Position numbers and translations under genes: made by a program
In this document: positions 42,100-51,964 of the stretch, one piece after another
How the letters are laid out: every line of letters starts with the position of its first letter
How positions within the stretch are numbered: position 1 is the stretch's first letter
Notes under the pieces: generated by a model
Seen by the model: only the letters and a program-made list of their open reading frames with translations
The model's database searches: none
What the model was told of the DNA's origin: nothing
Source: Brachybacterium equifaecis
Lineage (GTDB): Bacteria; Actinomycetota; Actinomycetes; Actinomycetales; Dermabacteraceae
Length of the DNA: 64,000 nt
NCBI RefSeq assembly: GCF_023509525.1
Contig: NZ_JAKNCJ010000007.1
Location: 1 to 64,000, forward strand
Direction of reading: 5' to 3'

Positions 42100-44649
42100 G
42101 TGAGCGAACGATCCCATGAGGAGGCGGTGGCCAGCCGCTGGACCCTCGATGCGCAGATCCCGCTGGGCGGGGTCGCCGAGGGAGCCTCCTGGCATCGCGC
42201 CCGCATCGCCCGCACCGGAGAGGTCGTCACGCTCTTCCTCGTGCGCGGGGAGATGGCGCTCGAGACGGCCGACGCCGCCCGCCGCACTGCGCTCCTGGAC
42301 AACCCGCGCCTCCTGCCCGTGCGCGAGGTGCTCGTGCTCGGGGAGGACGACGAGGACGCGGAGCCGCTGACGGTCGTCGAGTACCCGGCGCCGTCGGCCC
42401 CGCCGCTCGCGGCGCTCTTCGCTCAGGGCGCCCTGCGCGCCGAGACCGCGCGCTCCATCGTGGGCGAGGCCGCGACCGCGCTCGAGGCCGCACGCCGCCG
42501 GGGGCTGCGCCACCAGCACCTGGACTCCAACCGCGTCTTCGTGGACACGGCCAGCGGAGAGGTGAGCGTGCTCGGCGCGGGCGTCGAGGCGGCCTCGCAT
42601 CCCGATGCGGAGCCCTCCGGCAAGATCGCCTCCTTCCTCGACACCACCGCGCTCGTGGCGCTGCTGTACCGGGGTCTGACCGGTGCCGCCCCGCGGCCCG
42701 ACGCCCGCGGCCGGGTGCCGCGGCCCTCGCACGTCGTGGACTGGCGGATCCCCGCCGAGCTCGACCAGCTCTGCGCCTCGACCCTCAACGACACGGAGGA
42801 CGACGTCCCGCTGACCACCCGGGATCTCATCGCGGAGCTGGGGCCCTGGCAGTCGATCCCGGTGACCCTCGAGGCCTACGACGCCGAGAGCGCCCACCGG
42901 CGCGCGGCGCGGCTCGAAGGCAGGGAGGGCGCGACCGGTGCGGCAGGTGAGGCGAGTGCGGCTGCTGCGCCCGCCGCTGCCTCTGCTCCTGCCTCGTCGG
43001 CACCGGAGCCCGCTGCCCCGACGTCGGTCGATCAGACAGCCCCGGACGCGGTCGAGGCCGCCCCGGCCGCGGCCAGCGCGGCCACCGCTGCCGCCTCGGC
43101 GCCCGTCGCTGCGCCTGCGACTGCTGCGCCGGAGACGACCCCGGATCAGACGCCCGCGCGCGCTTCCGATCAGGAAGCCGCGTCCGAGCCCACCGATCCC
43201 TACGAGGTGCTGGGGAGCGAGGCGACCGTCCCAGGGACCACGCACGCGGCCGCCGAGTTCGTCAGCGAGCTCGAGCTCGACCAGCACCGTCGGCCCTCCG
43301 CCTTCCCTGCGAGCCTGAGCATCGCCCCGGCTCCCGCGCCGGAGCCGACGCCGTCGCCTGCCGCGGAGGCGGAGCCCCGGATCCAGCCCGAGCCCCAGTC
43401 GCAGCCGGAGCCCCAGACCCGGACCCAGACCGAGCCCCACCCCCAGCCGACCCCGGCGGCCGATGGGCCGGAATCTGCGCTCGCGCAGGCCCCGTCGGCC
43501 TCGTCGGCCCCCTCGGCCCCGGCGGCTGCTCCCCAGCCCGCCTCACCCGAGACCGCCGCTGCCGCCGCCGGCGCTGCCCCCGCTGCGGTGTCCGGCGCCG
43601 CACTGGCCCCGGGCCTCGCGGCCGCCGCCGCTCCGGGCCGGACGGCCGGCCCCCGTTCCGCGAGCACCCCGGACGCGGAGCACCCCGACGACGGGGCCAG
43701 CGCGCGTGACCGCGACCGTGCGGCTGACGGTGCCCGCAGCACCTCCACCTCCACTTCCGCCGCCGCGCGCGACGCGGAGCCCCGCACCGAGAAGCTCTCC
43801 GCCGTCGCGGAGGAGTCCGCGCTGGCCGCGCCCGCGGGTCCGATCGTCGTGCCCGGTCGTGGGCGCTCCGTCACCGCGGCGCCCGCCGCCGGGGAGTCCT
43901 TCAGCCGGGGGGCGCTCGCGCGCGACGTCGTCGCCGTGGCTCTGAACAGCGACGATCCCGGCAGCGCCTTCGCCCGCACCCCGGCGGAGCCCGCGGAGCG
44001 CAGCCGCATCGCCCAGTGGATCCTGCTGGGGGCGGCGCTCCTGGTGATCCTGGCGCTGGTCTTCGCGGTCACCTCCGTCACCTCCGTCATGCGGCAGGGG
44101 GCCGACGGCCCCGTCCAGAGCGAGAACGCCGCGACGAGCGCCCCCGCGAACCCCAGCGCCGCCGCGGACGCAGGCGCGTCGGTCGCCCCGAGCGAGGCGG
44201 CCCCCGCGGCCGCCCCGGCGCCGACGATCAGCGCGGTGGAGGTCCTGGCCGACGGCGGGGATCCCGACCACCCGGAGGACTCGGCCGCGGTGACCGACGG
44301 CGACCCCGCCACGCGCTGGTCGACGCGCATCTACAAGACCGCCCAGTACGGGGGCCTGAAGGCCAACAATGCGCTGCGGATCTCGTTCGCGGGGCCGAGC
44401 ACCCTGACGGCGCTGACCGTCACCACGGCCGGCGGCCAGGGCGGCGTGATGGAGCTGTATGCGCTGAACCCCGACGGCTCGCGCGGCGCGCAGCTCGCCA
44501 CGGGCGCCTTCGCCGGGGAGGGCGAGGTGCGTCTGGCGCCGCCCGCCCCCGTGGAGGCCTCCAGCGTGGTCCTCGTGATCCCCGAGCTCCCCTCGGATGC
44601 GGAGAAGTCGGGATTCCGCGCGCGCATCGCGGAGCTGCGGGCCGAATGA
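42100..44649 (+). CDS. Membrane pseudokinase with extracellular discoidin-like domain
   Basis: An 849-aa protein. Residues 1-265 have a protein-kinase-like fold with degenerate motifs: the catalytic-loop region reads 'LRHQHLDSNRVFV' (no HRD) and the DFG position 'VLGAGVEA'. A disordered Ala/Pro/Glu linker follows (about 270-640), then a membrane helix ('WILLGAALLVILALVFAVTS') and an extracytoplasmic domain ('AVTDGDPATRWSTRIYKT', 'LTALTVTTAGGQGGVMELYA') resembling F5/8 type C folds. The layout matches the C-terminal half of mycobacterial MviN. GTG start after AGCGGAAGGACATGAC. Overlaps the next gene by 4 nt. Confidence 0.78.
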   Translation: MSERSHEEAVASRWTLDAQIPLGGVAEGASWHRARIARTGEVVTLFLVRGEMALETADAARRTALLDNPRLLPVREVLVLGEDDEDAEPLTVVEYPAPSAPPLAALFAQGALRAETARSIVGEAATALEAARRRGLRHQHLDSNRVFVDTASGEVSVLGAGVEAASHPDAEPSGKIASFLDTTALVALLYRGLTGAAPRPDARGRVPRPSHVVDWRIPAELDQLCASTLNDTEDDVPLTTRDLIAELGPWQSIPVTLEAYDAESAHRRAARLEGREGATGAAGEASAAAAPAAASAPASSAPEPAAPTSVDQTAPDAVEAAPAAASAATAAASAPVAAPATAAPETTPDQTPARASDQEAASEPTDPYEVLGSEATVPGTTHAAAEFVSELELDQHRRPSAFPASLSIAPAPAPEPTPSPAAEAEPRIQPEPQSQPEPQTRTQTEPHPQPTPAADGPESALAQAPSASSAPSAPAAAPQPASPETAAAAAGAAPAAVSGAALAPGLAAAAAPGRTAGPRSASTPDAEHPDDGASARDRDRAADGARSTSTSTSAAARDAEPRTEKLSAVAEESALAAPAGPIVVPGRGRSVTAAPAAGESFSRGALARDVVAVALNSDDPGSAFARTPAEPAERSRIAQWILLGAALLVILALVFAVTSVTSVMRQGADGPVQSENAATSAPANPSAAADAGASVAPSEAAPAAAPAPTISAVEVLADGGDPDHPEDSAAVTDGDPATRWSTRIYKTAQYGGLKANNALRISFAGPSTLTALTVTTAGGQGGVMELYALNPDGSRGAQLATGAFAGEGEVRLAPPAPVEASSVVLVIPELPSDAEKSGFRARIAELRAE

Positions 44650-45188
44650 GCGCTCCCGGGATCCGCCACCGGCGCCCCTCCTCCCGATCTGCGGAGGAGG
44701 GGTTCCGCGCGATCCATGTGGGCATCGCCCTGCTCGGCGCGGCGCTCGCGGGCCTGCTGCTCGCGTTCGCGCTGAGCCAGTCGACGTCGGACATCTCCCG
44801 GGGGACGAGCGCCGCCTCGATCGAGAACGTGAACACACCCGGGAAGAACGCCTCGGGCCTGCCCGTTGTCACGGAGACGACGCTCGGGACCGAGGTGCAG
44901 CGGCTGATCGACTCGGGGAGCACTCTGCAGGCTCCCGCGAACTTCGACGTGAACCGCTGTCTGCAGGCCCAGGGGTTCACGGATACGCCGCTGGTGATGG
45001 AGGAGATCGAATGGGGTGCGGATCGCGGCCGGTACTGGCTGATCGTCCACGCGCCGAACGAGCGCGACGCCCTGCGCGCCGGCGGCGGTCTCGTGAACGT
45101 CACGGTCGTCCAGCCCTCCTGCGGATCTGCGACGCCTCCCGCGGACTCACGGGCCTGGGCGGGCTCCGCGACTATCGGCGGGATCTGA
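44646..45188 (+). CDS. Single-pass membrane protein of unknown function
   Basis: A 180-aa protein: basic N-terminus, one membrane helix ('HVGIALLGAALAGLLLAFAL') and an extracellular part with two cysteines ('NRCLQAQGF', 'VQPSCGSAT') that may pair. No family recognised. Its ATG is inside the stop of the pseudokinase gene (ATGA), so it is probably the last gene of the DUF6049-murJ-pseudokinase operon. Confidence 0.65.
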   Translation: MSAPGIRHRRPSSRSAEEGFRAIHVGIALLGAALAGLLLAFALSQSTSDISRGTSAASIENVNTPGKNASGLPVVTETTLGTEVQRLIDSGSTLQAPANFDVNRCLQAQGFTDTPLVMEEIEWGADRGRYWLIVHAPNERDALRAGGGLVNVTVVQPSCGSATPPADSRAWAGSATIGGI

Positions 45189-45374
45189 TCACCCCGCCGC
45201 CGCGCACATCCCGCCTCTCCCGCACCGTCCGACCCGCCCGGCCCGTCCGATCCGCGGAGCCCGGCCTTCCCGCCGCACTCCGACCGGATCGCCCCTCCTG
45301 ACCCGCCCGCACCACCGACCCGCACCACGCCCGCACCGGCCTCACGACCGCCGGTCCGATGGAAGGAACCACCC

Positions 45375-46457
45375 GTGAACCAGCCGATCCAGGCCCTGAA
45401 TCTCCTCGGCGATGTCACCGCCGTGACGCTCACCGAGCCCGCGGAGGAGACCCTCGAGACCCCCGCTCAGACGGAGCCGGCCGACGGCATCGTGCACGAG
45501 CTCGTCATCATCGGCTCGGGTCCCGCCGGGTACACGGCGGCGATCTACGCCGCGCGCGCCGAGATGAAGCCGATCGTGCTCGCCGGGGCGCTGGACGCCG
45601 GCGGCGCGCTGATGAACACCACCGAGGTCGAGAACTTCCCGGGCTTCACCGACGGCATCATGGGCCCGGAGCTCATGGCCACCATGCAGGCGCAGGCCGA
45701 GCGCTTCGGCGCCGAGATCCTCTTCGAGGACGTGGTCGATGTGCAGCTCGAGGGCGAGGTGAAGACCGCGACCCTGGACGACGGCACCGTGTACCGGGCG
45801 AAGGCGCTCATCCTCGCGACCGGCTCCGCCTACCGGGAGCTGGGCATCGAGGACGAGAAGCGCCTCTCGGGGCGCGGTGTGAGCTGGTGCGCGACCTGCG
45901 ACGGCTTCTTCTTCAAGGACAAGGAGATCGTCGTCGTCGGCGGCGGTGACAGCGCGGTCGAGGAGGCGACGTTCCTGACGCGCTTCGGCAAGAAGGTCAC
46001 GCTCGTGCACCGACGCGACGTGCTGCGCGCCTCCAAGATCATGGTGCGCCGCGCCGAGAACGATCCCAAGCTCACCATCGCCTGGAACTCCGAGATCGTC
46101 GCGATCAACGGTGCCGACCAGGTGGAGTCCGTGACGCTGCGGGACACGGTCACGGGCGAGGAGCGCGAGCTGCCGACGTCCGCCGTGTTCGAGGCGATCG
46201 GGCATGAACCGCGCTCCACGCTGTTCCAGGGCAAGCTCGACCTCGACGAGGAGGGCTACATCTCCGTGCAGGGCCGCAGCACCCGCACGTCGGTGGAGGG
46301 CGTCTTCGCGTGCGGCGACGTCGTCGACCACACCTACCGCCAGGCGATCACCGCCGCGGGATCCGGCTGCCAGGCGGCGCTGGATGCGGAGCGCTGGCTC
46401 GCGCTGCAGGCCGACCTCCCCGAGCAGGCCGCGACCGCCGGTGCCCGGGAAGCCTGA
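45375..46457 (+). CDS. trxB: Thioredoxin reductase
   Basis: A 360-aa NADPH-dependent enzyme: FAD site '[20 protein letters not shown]', redox 'WCATCDG' (Cys172/Cys175), NADPH site '[20 protein letters not shown]', '[12 protein letters not shown]', and '[20 protein letters not shown]'. An extra about 40 N-terminal residues precede the core, as in some actinobacteria. Start ATG 45375 after ATGGAAGGAACCACCC. Followed by an overlapping thioredoxin-like gene. Confidence 0.96.
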   Translation: MNQPIQALNLLGDVTAVTLTEPAEETLETPAQTEPADGIVHELVIIGSGPAGYTAAIYAARAEMKPIVLAGALDAGGALMNTTEVENFPGFTDGIMGPELMATMQAQAERFGAEILFEDVVDVQLEGEVKTATLDDGTVYRAKALILATGSAYRELGIEDEKRLSGRGVSWCATCDGFFFKDKEIVVVGGGDSAVEEATFLTRFGKKVTLVHRRDVLRASKIMVRRAENDPKLTIAWNSEIVAINGADQVESVTLRDTVTGEERELPTSAVFEAIGHEPRSTLFQGKLDLDEEGYISVQGRSTRTSVEGVFACGDVVDHTYRQAITAAGSGCQAALDAERWLALQADLPEQAATAGAREA

Positions 46458-47004
46458 GCTGCCGAGCGCTCCGCCGGCCTCCGGGGAGCGTGAGGATCGA
46501 GAGGTCCTGACGCCATCGGAGGAGCGCGGGGATCGAGAGGTTCTCCCGCCTCCGGAGGTGGGTGAGGATCGAGAGATCCTCACGCCTCCGGTGGTGGCCG
46601 TCGTCGCCGCTCCCTGGGCGCTGCCCTCCGTCCCGGCGCCTCAGCTCCTGCGGGAGCTGCAGCGTCGCTGGGGAGGGTCCCTGCGCGCCCTCGTGCTCGA
46701 TGCGGCCGACGACGCCCTGCTCGAGCGATTCGATGTCACTGCGCTGCCGACCTGGATCCGCCTGGAGCCCGCGGAAAGCGCCCGGCTGCGCACCGGGGAG
46801 GAGATCGAGGCCGACGGCCGCAGGGAGAGCGCTGCGGACCCATGGACGACGCAGGACGCGATGGGGAACCGGGTGGAGCTCAGCGGCACGTGGCGCGTCG
46901 TCGCGCGCATCGAAGGAGCGCTCGCGAAGTTCCAGGTGGAGGAGCAGCTCGGGGCGGGGTTCCGTGCGGCCGCCGGAGATGTCCACACTGACGCGCAGGG
47001 ATAG
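46441..47004 (+). CDS. Degenerate thioredoxin-fold protein after trxB
   Basis: A frame of 187 residues from GTG 46441, overlapping the end of trxB. Residues about 12-50 are three imperfect repeats ([30 protein letters not shown]). The remainder looks like a thioredoxin fold ('[20 protein letters not shown]', '[13 protein letters not shown]' with the cis-Pro loop) but has no CxxC. It sits where trxA usually lies, so it may be a decayed or redox-inactive thioredoxin. The exact start is uncertain. Confidence 0.6.
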   Translation: MPGKPELPSAPPASGEREDREVLTPSEERGDREVLPPPEVGEDREILTPPVVAVVAAPWALPSVPAPQLLRELQRRWGGSLRALVLDAADDALLERFDVTALPTWIRLEPAESARLRTGEEIEADGRRESAADPWTTQDAMGNRVELSGTWRVVARIEGALAKFQVEEQLGAGFRAAAGDVHTDAQG

Positions 47005-47044
47005 CGTCTCTCCTCTACCTGCAGGATCGCTGCCGCCAGGCAAG

Positions 47045-47108
47045 TTATCCACACTCGGGGCCGCGGTTCTGCACTTGCGATCCACAGATATCCCCAACGT
47101 TATCCCCA
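47045..47108. other. DnaA box cluster after the thioredoxin-like gene
   Basis: TTATCCACA (47045-47053, perfect), ATATCCCCA (47087-47095) and TTATCCCCA (47100-47108), with a CGATCCACA between. This is a denser cluster than expected by chance, about 12 kb from dnaA-dnaN. Confidence 0.55.
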
Positions 47109-47654
47109 CTCGTGGATGTGGATGCCTACCATAGAGATCGGCCGCAGTGGACCGTCTCGCGGCCCTGACCTGCGGCTTTACTCACTCCGTGGCGCAGATC
47201 ACATCGAGCGTCCCTCTCGCGATTCATCTTCCGTGCCTGAATGTGAGAACACCCCCATCCGCCAGCACGCTGATTTCCACACCGGAATGCACACTGTGCA
47301 TTCCGCGCCTCCGGTGCTCGCCGGCTCCCTCATCCTGCCTGCCGCGGAACCGGGGCGCGGGTGCTGACGGGGAGCCGCTGCCGAACCGGCGATGGGCTCC
47401 GCCCCACCCGTTCCTGTCCCTGGGCCTGCTCCGCGTCCGGGCTTCATTCCCCGACCGCGGGGTGGCGCGCCAGGGTCTGGGGGGGGGTAGACGAGGGCCC
47501 CTGGACGGACGAGGGTGCTGAGGCGGTCTTCCGTCGAGCGTCGCGCGCTGCCCGACCTGGGCTGGCAGAGGGGACGCTGCCCGTTCCGCGCGGGGCGAGG
47601 CAGTACGCGCCCGGAGTCCTATACCCACAGACCCGCCGGCTCTCCCGTCCGTCC

Positions 47655-49846
47655 GTTCCACGTGAAACCTGGCCCCACCGCAGAAGGCCCGAGTGCGTCC
47701 ATTCGTGACGTGAACTCCGTCCTGCCTCTCCTCGGCCGGTAGCGAGCACCTCGCTCACGCTGGAGATCCTGGGTAGCGCGCGACTAGGCGCTGACATCCG
47801 TCTCTCGCGCAGTGCCGGGAGTGCCGTCGCATTCCTCCGCATGGGCGGAGCCCCGGTCCGGTCGGTCGGCGGCGAGCCCAGCGCCCCTGCGGCGCCTGCC
47901 CACCACCGCTCATGTGCACGACTGAGGGGTTCGCTGCCCATCCTGTCCGTGAATGGTTCGCGTGGCACCGGCGGTTGCACGTGAAGCCAGCTGTTCCACG
48001 TGAAGCCAGCTGGTTCGCCTGAGGTGGAGGCCTCGAGCGGTCAGCGTGACGTAGGCAAGCCCACGCGGATCGCGCGAGCTAGGGGGCGGCACGCGCTGGG
48101 GCCCGGCACGGGCTGGGGTACGCCACGAGCTTGAGCTCAGTGCCATTGGGTTCCCGCAGCCTCGATCGAGCGAGCGACGCTCCCTGTACACAGACGCTCC
48201 CTGTACGCAAGAGCACCGCAGCAGCAACCGCGCTGCGCCGAGAGTCCACTCTCATCGATTCGCGCTCTCGTGGACGCCACTTGGAACGACCGCCTACTGA
48301 GATGTTCCACGTGAAACGGCGACCCGGTGCCGATCTCCACGCACTAGCGGCGTCCCAGAGTCGCCAGGCGTGTTCTCAGCCACGCGCACGGAGCGGCGTC
48401 GGCTACGCGTTTCACGTGAAACGGCGTCCACTCCGCCTTCCCGTCTCCGCAGCGGACGGCGGCTCCGTCCTGGCAAGCTTCAGAATCGACAGAGCCGCGC
48501 ATTCACAACTGTGCCGTCCCTGATCCATGTACGCCTCATGCGCGCGCCGTACAGCGGTCAGCCTCTGTACGTCTCCATGAAGCACCCGGCCCCGGCAGCC
48601 ACAACTGACCCATACGGTCACGGAATCGCTGCCCACAGGACCGGTGAGCCCGGGCCCAACTCCATTCACAAGGCCCCGGAAGCATGGCTGTTTCACGTGA
48701 AACAGTGCGTTTGCGATCCCGCCGGCCCGGGCTGACGGTCACAAGGTCCACGGGTCGTACGAACATCATCTCTTCAGGTTCGGCACGTCCGACCCCTGCC
48801 GTGGCTGCCCTCCGGAGCGCACGCGCACGCAGACACACCGCGGGCGTGGAGCACATGACTCCGTGGGCCGCTACTGGCAGCTGTTTCACGTGAAACGTCA
48901 TCACACGGCTGTGGTGGCAGCACTCTGAGCCTGATCTCGCCATCGGAGCCGACCTCTGAGGACGCCGTTTCACGTGAAACGAGGGCCAAACCGCTTGTAG
49001 CGCTCCAGCGAGGGACCTTGGGAGCTACCTGCGATAGCTCAAACATCCTCCGGCAGTAGGTCAGCGTGAACCTCGCGAGGGGAGGCATCACCCAACTATC
49101 CACGGCGCAGCATGCCCACACTTCAAGATCCGCGTCTGCGTGCGTTGGTTTCACGTGAAGCCGCACCGCCTGCGTCCATCGCGAAGAGGATCAACAGCCG
49201 AACGCGCTGGCCCGCCCTGCTGTTTCACGTAAAACCTCGCGTACCCGTCACAGCTGCCGGCTGTCAGTCCTGACGCGCCCACCAGTACCTTCATTGGTTG
49301 CCGCAACGCCCTCGATTGAGCCCCAGAACGCCGGCTTTCGAGATGTGCCTTGTGGGCTCTGAGTGAACGCGGCTGTTCCACGTGAAACATCTAGGAGCGG
49401 AAGCTGGGATGCAGATCCACTCCGCGGGGGAATCCATCGTTTCCCGTCCCTTGTTGCTCCACCTCTGCCTGAAGCGGGAGCTGCCACGCCAGGCCGCCTA
49501 GCAAGCCCGTCCTTGCAAGGGCAGCACACGCGGATCTGACCACAGACATGGGGTGGTCGCTGCCAGCATTCACCACGGTGCTGCCACCCCAGGGGACTGC
49601 GCACATCACCGGGATGCGCCCCGCGGATGGCATGTTCCACGTGAAACCTAGGGTTGGGGTGCTCGAGAAGCTGAGATCGGGGGCCGGCATACGACTCCTC
49701 GCACCTCGCTCCTCGCACCTCCACCCTTCCCCATTCGACTGGTGGGAGCGCATTCGCCTTCCTCGTGCAGTGCCGTTGCAGTGCCGCTCCCCGGGGGAGG
49801 GGGCTGCGCCGCTCCGCCCCCGTGGTTCGAGCGTTCCACGTGAAAC
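47655..49846. other. parS: parS cluster (ParB-binding sites)
   Basis: Exact GTT(T/C)CACGTGAAAC at 47655, 48304, 48409, 48690 (full TGTTTCACGTGAAACA 48689-48704), 48883, 48967, 49375, 49634 and 49833. One-mismatch sites at 47993, 49148 and 49222, and a two-mismatch site at 47974. Each is 14 bp from the start given. These are the centromere-like sites for the ParB encoded just to the right. Confidence 0.93.
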
Positions 49847-50239
49847 GGCCCCACCAGCGTGCACCAGCGCTCCCAATGGACTCCGCCGTGCGACTCCACG
49901 CGGAGCCCAACCTCGAGTGCAGCGCAGCGCAGCGCAGCGCAACCGGAGGAGCATCACCGAGCCGCTATCCACGCGCCGACCACGTCAGTCTCACGGCCCG
50001 GGGAGGGGTGGACCCGTAGCCTCTCCCGAGGACGCGGATGCCGGGGGCAGCTCGCGACGCCCGTCGACAGCCCCGCCGCACCCCGACCCGTCACGCGTCA
50101 TGTCAAAGCGCACCGGCCTTCGCACACGCGACTCCGCAGACGCAGCACCGCACAGAGTCATCCCCACTGTGGACAACACCGTGCGCTCCGGTGCCGCTGT
50201 CCTCCCTGCGCGCACACCCCCGGTGTGCACGCACACAGA

Positions 50240-50281
50240 AAAGCGGATGTCTATGCATATCTATGCATAGACATCCGCTTT
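50240..50281 (-). terminator. Intrinsic terminator of parB
   Basis: A perfect 20-bp stem: AAAGCGGATGTCTATGCATA (50240-50259) with 50262-50281, 2-nt loop. Read on the minus strand it is followed by TTTTCTGTG. It lies 19 bp after the parB stop. Its AT-rich ATGCATA arms are unusual for this genome. Confidence 0.75.
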
Positions 50282-50299
50282 CGCCTCAGCGGCGCGGGG

Positions 50300-51871
50300 T
50301 CACTCCTGCGCGGAGCCCTCAGCGCCCTCCTCGATGCCCAGGCGGCCGATCAGGCGCTCCAGGTCCTCGAGGTTCGTGAACTCGAGCGTGATGCGCCCCT
50401 TCCGCTTGCCCAGATCGATCTTCACGGGTGTCTCGAGCTGGTTCGCCAGGCGGCTGGTCAGATCGACGACGCGCGGGTTGTACGTCGTCCGCCGGGGAGC
50501 GGGGCGCGTACCGGCAGGCTCCATGCCGCGGGAGACCAGACGCTCCACGGCGCGCACGGAGAGGCCCTCCGCGACGATCCGCTGGGCGAGCTCCTCCTGC
50601 AGCCGTGAATCGTCGACGGTCAGCAGAGCGCGCGCATGGCCCGCGGAGATGGCCCCGCTCGCCAGACGCCGCTGCAGGAGCGCCGGCAGGCGCATCAGGC
50701 GCAGGGTGTTCGAGATCTGGGGGCGCGAGCGGCCGATGCGCTCGGCGAGCTCGTCCTGGGTGCATCCGAAATCCTCGAGGAGCTGCTGGTACGCGGCGGC
50801 CTCCTCCAGGGGGTTCAGCTGCGAGCGGTGCAGGTTCTCCAGCAGCGCATCGCGCAGGAGGTCGTCATCGCTGGTCTCGCGGATGATCGCGGGGATCGAC
50901 GCGAGCCCGGCGCGGCGCGCGGCCCGCCAGCGCCGCTCGCCCATGACGAGCTCGAAGGACTCCCCGGCGTCCGTCGCGGGGATGGGGCGCACGACCACGG
51001 GCTGCAGGACGCCCACTTCGCGCAGCGAGAACGCGAGCTCGTCGAGCTCCTCGTCGTTGAACATCGTGCGGGGGTTCCGCGGGTTCTCGCGGATCTCCTG
51101 GATCGGGATCTCCGCGAACTCCGCACCCGGCACCGGGAGCAGCTCCGTGGAGGACGCCGCCGCCGGGGCGTCGTCAGCGGCCTCGTCGGCCGCCTCCTCC
51201 GGCGCGGGAGCCGCAGCGGCGGTGCCGAGCGCTGCACCGTCCTGGGTCGCCTCCTCGGGGACCTGCGCGGCGCCCTGCGCGCTCTCGGGGCTCTGCGGGT
51301 CGCGGGTGGGCTCCTCGCGCGCCGGGAACCGCTCTGCGGGGCCGACGTCCACCACGGGGCTGTTCTCGCGCGCAGCCGCGGTCTCCGCAGCAGGAGCAGC
51401 CTGCTCCAGGGGCGCGCTCGCGCTCGGCGCCGTCCCTGCATCGGACGTCCCTGCATCGGACGTCACCGCGGACGACTTCGCAGCCGACGTCTTCGCAGCG
51501 GGTGCCTTCTTCTCCGCGGCGGGCTTCGCGGCCTGAGCCTTCGACGCCGGTGCCTTCGCCGCGGGAGCCTTCCCCGCAGCGCGGCGCTCGCGCACGGAGC
51601 GGGCCATGTCGCTCGCGATGTCGGTGCGCGCGGGGCGCGAGCGCCCGGCAGCGCCCTCGCGGGCGTCCTCACGCGCGTCGGCCGCGGGCTCCACGGGGTC
51701 TCCGGAGAAGAACATGTCGACCGGGCGCACCGAGGCTCCGGGCTCACCCGGCTCCGGGGCGGTCCGGGGGTGGCTGCGCGTGCGCAGGCCCTCCTCCGCC
51801 GGGGCGGGCTGGGGGGAGCCCCCGGGGATGAGAGCGCCGAGTCCGCGCCCGAGTCCACGCTTCTGCGTCAT
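50300..51871 (-). CDS. parB: Chromosome partitioning protein ParB
   Basis: A 523-aa CTPase clamp binding parS. N-terminal ParA-interacting 'KRGLGRGLGALIPGG' opens the protein. A long Ala/Glu-rich linker (about 60-245) follows; typical ParB is about 300 aa, so this is enlarged. ParB core: 'VVVRPIPATDAGESFELVMG', 'GERRWRAARRAGL', 'LHRSQLNPLEEAAAYQQLLE', 'TQDELAERIGRSRPQISNTL' (HTH). C-terminal dimer domain. Start ATG 51871 rather than 51883, so the GLGRGLGALI box is near residue 5. Last gene of the parA-parB operon. Confidence 0.95.
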   Translation of the reverse strand: MTQKRGLGRGLGALIPGGSPQPAPAEEGLRTRSHPRTAPEPGEPGASVRPVDMFFSGDPVEPAADAREDAREGAAGRSRPARTDIASDMARSVRERRAAGKAPAAKAPASKAQAAKPAAEKKAPAAKTSAAKSSAVTSDAGTSDAGTAPSASAPLEQAAPAAETAAARENSPVVDVGPAERFPAREEPTRDPQSPESAQGAAQVPEEATQDGAALGTAAAAPAPEEAADEAADDAPAAASSTELLPVPGAEFAEIPIQEIRENPRNPRTMFNDEELDELAFSLREVGVLQPVVVRPIPATDAGESFELVMGERRWRAARRAGLASIPAIIRETSDDDLLRDALLENLHRSQLNPLEEAAAYQQLLEDFGCTQDELAERIGRSRPQISNTLRLMRLPALLQRRLASGAISAGHARALLTVDDSRLQEELAQRIVAEGLSVRAVERLVSRGMEPAGTRPAPRRTTYNPRVVDLTSRLANQLETPVKIDLGKRKGRITLEFTNLEDLERLIGRLGIEEGAEGSAQE

Positions 51872-51964
51872 GTCCGTCCTCACTGCTCAGCATTCGATTC
51901 GGCCGCAAGGGCCTCGGCGCATCCTCGCGCCGTCATCCATCGGTCAGGGTGGTGCGTGCGGGCC

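Larger units (their letters stand above)
47005..50239. other. Gene-free 3.2-kb segment with partition and DnaA sites
   Basis: Open frames here (up to about 240 codons, both strands) have no recognisable domains or consistent binding sites and are crossed by parS sites. I see DnaA boxes at its left end and near 50168-50176 (TGTGGACAA), thirteen parS-type sites between 47655 and 49846, a tandem pair at 47974-48006, and otherwise nothing identifiable. Confidence 0.7.

Noticed and set aside
47444-50270. Several open frames of 145-240 codons in the parS region
   Set aside because: No domains, implausible residue composition (Arg/Ser/Cys/Trp-rich), competing frames on both strands and parS sites inside them.
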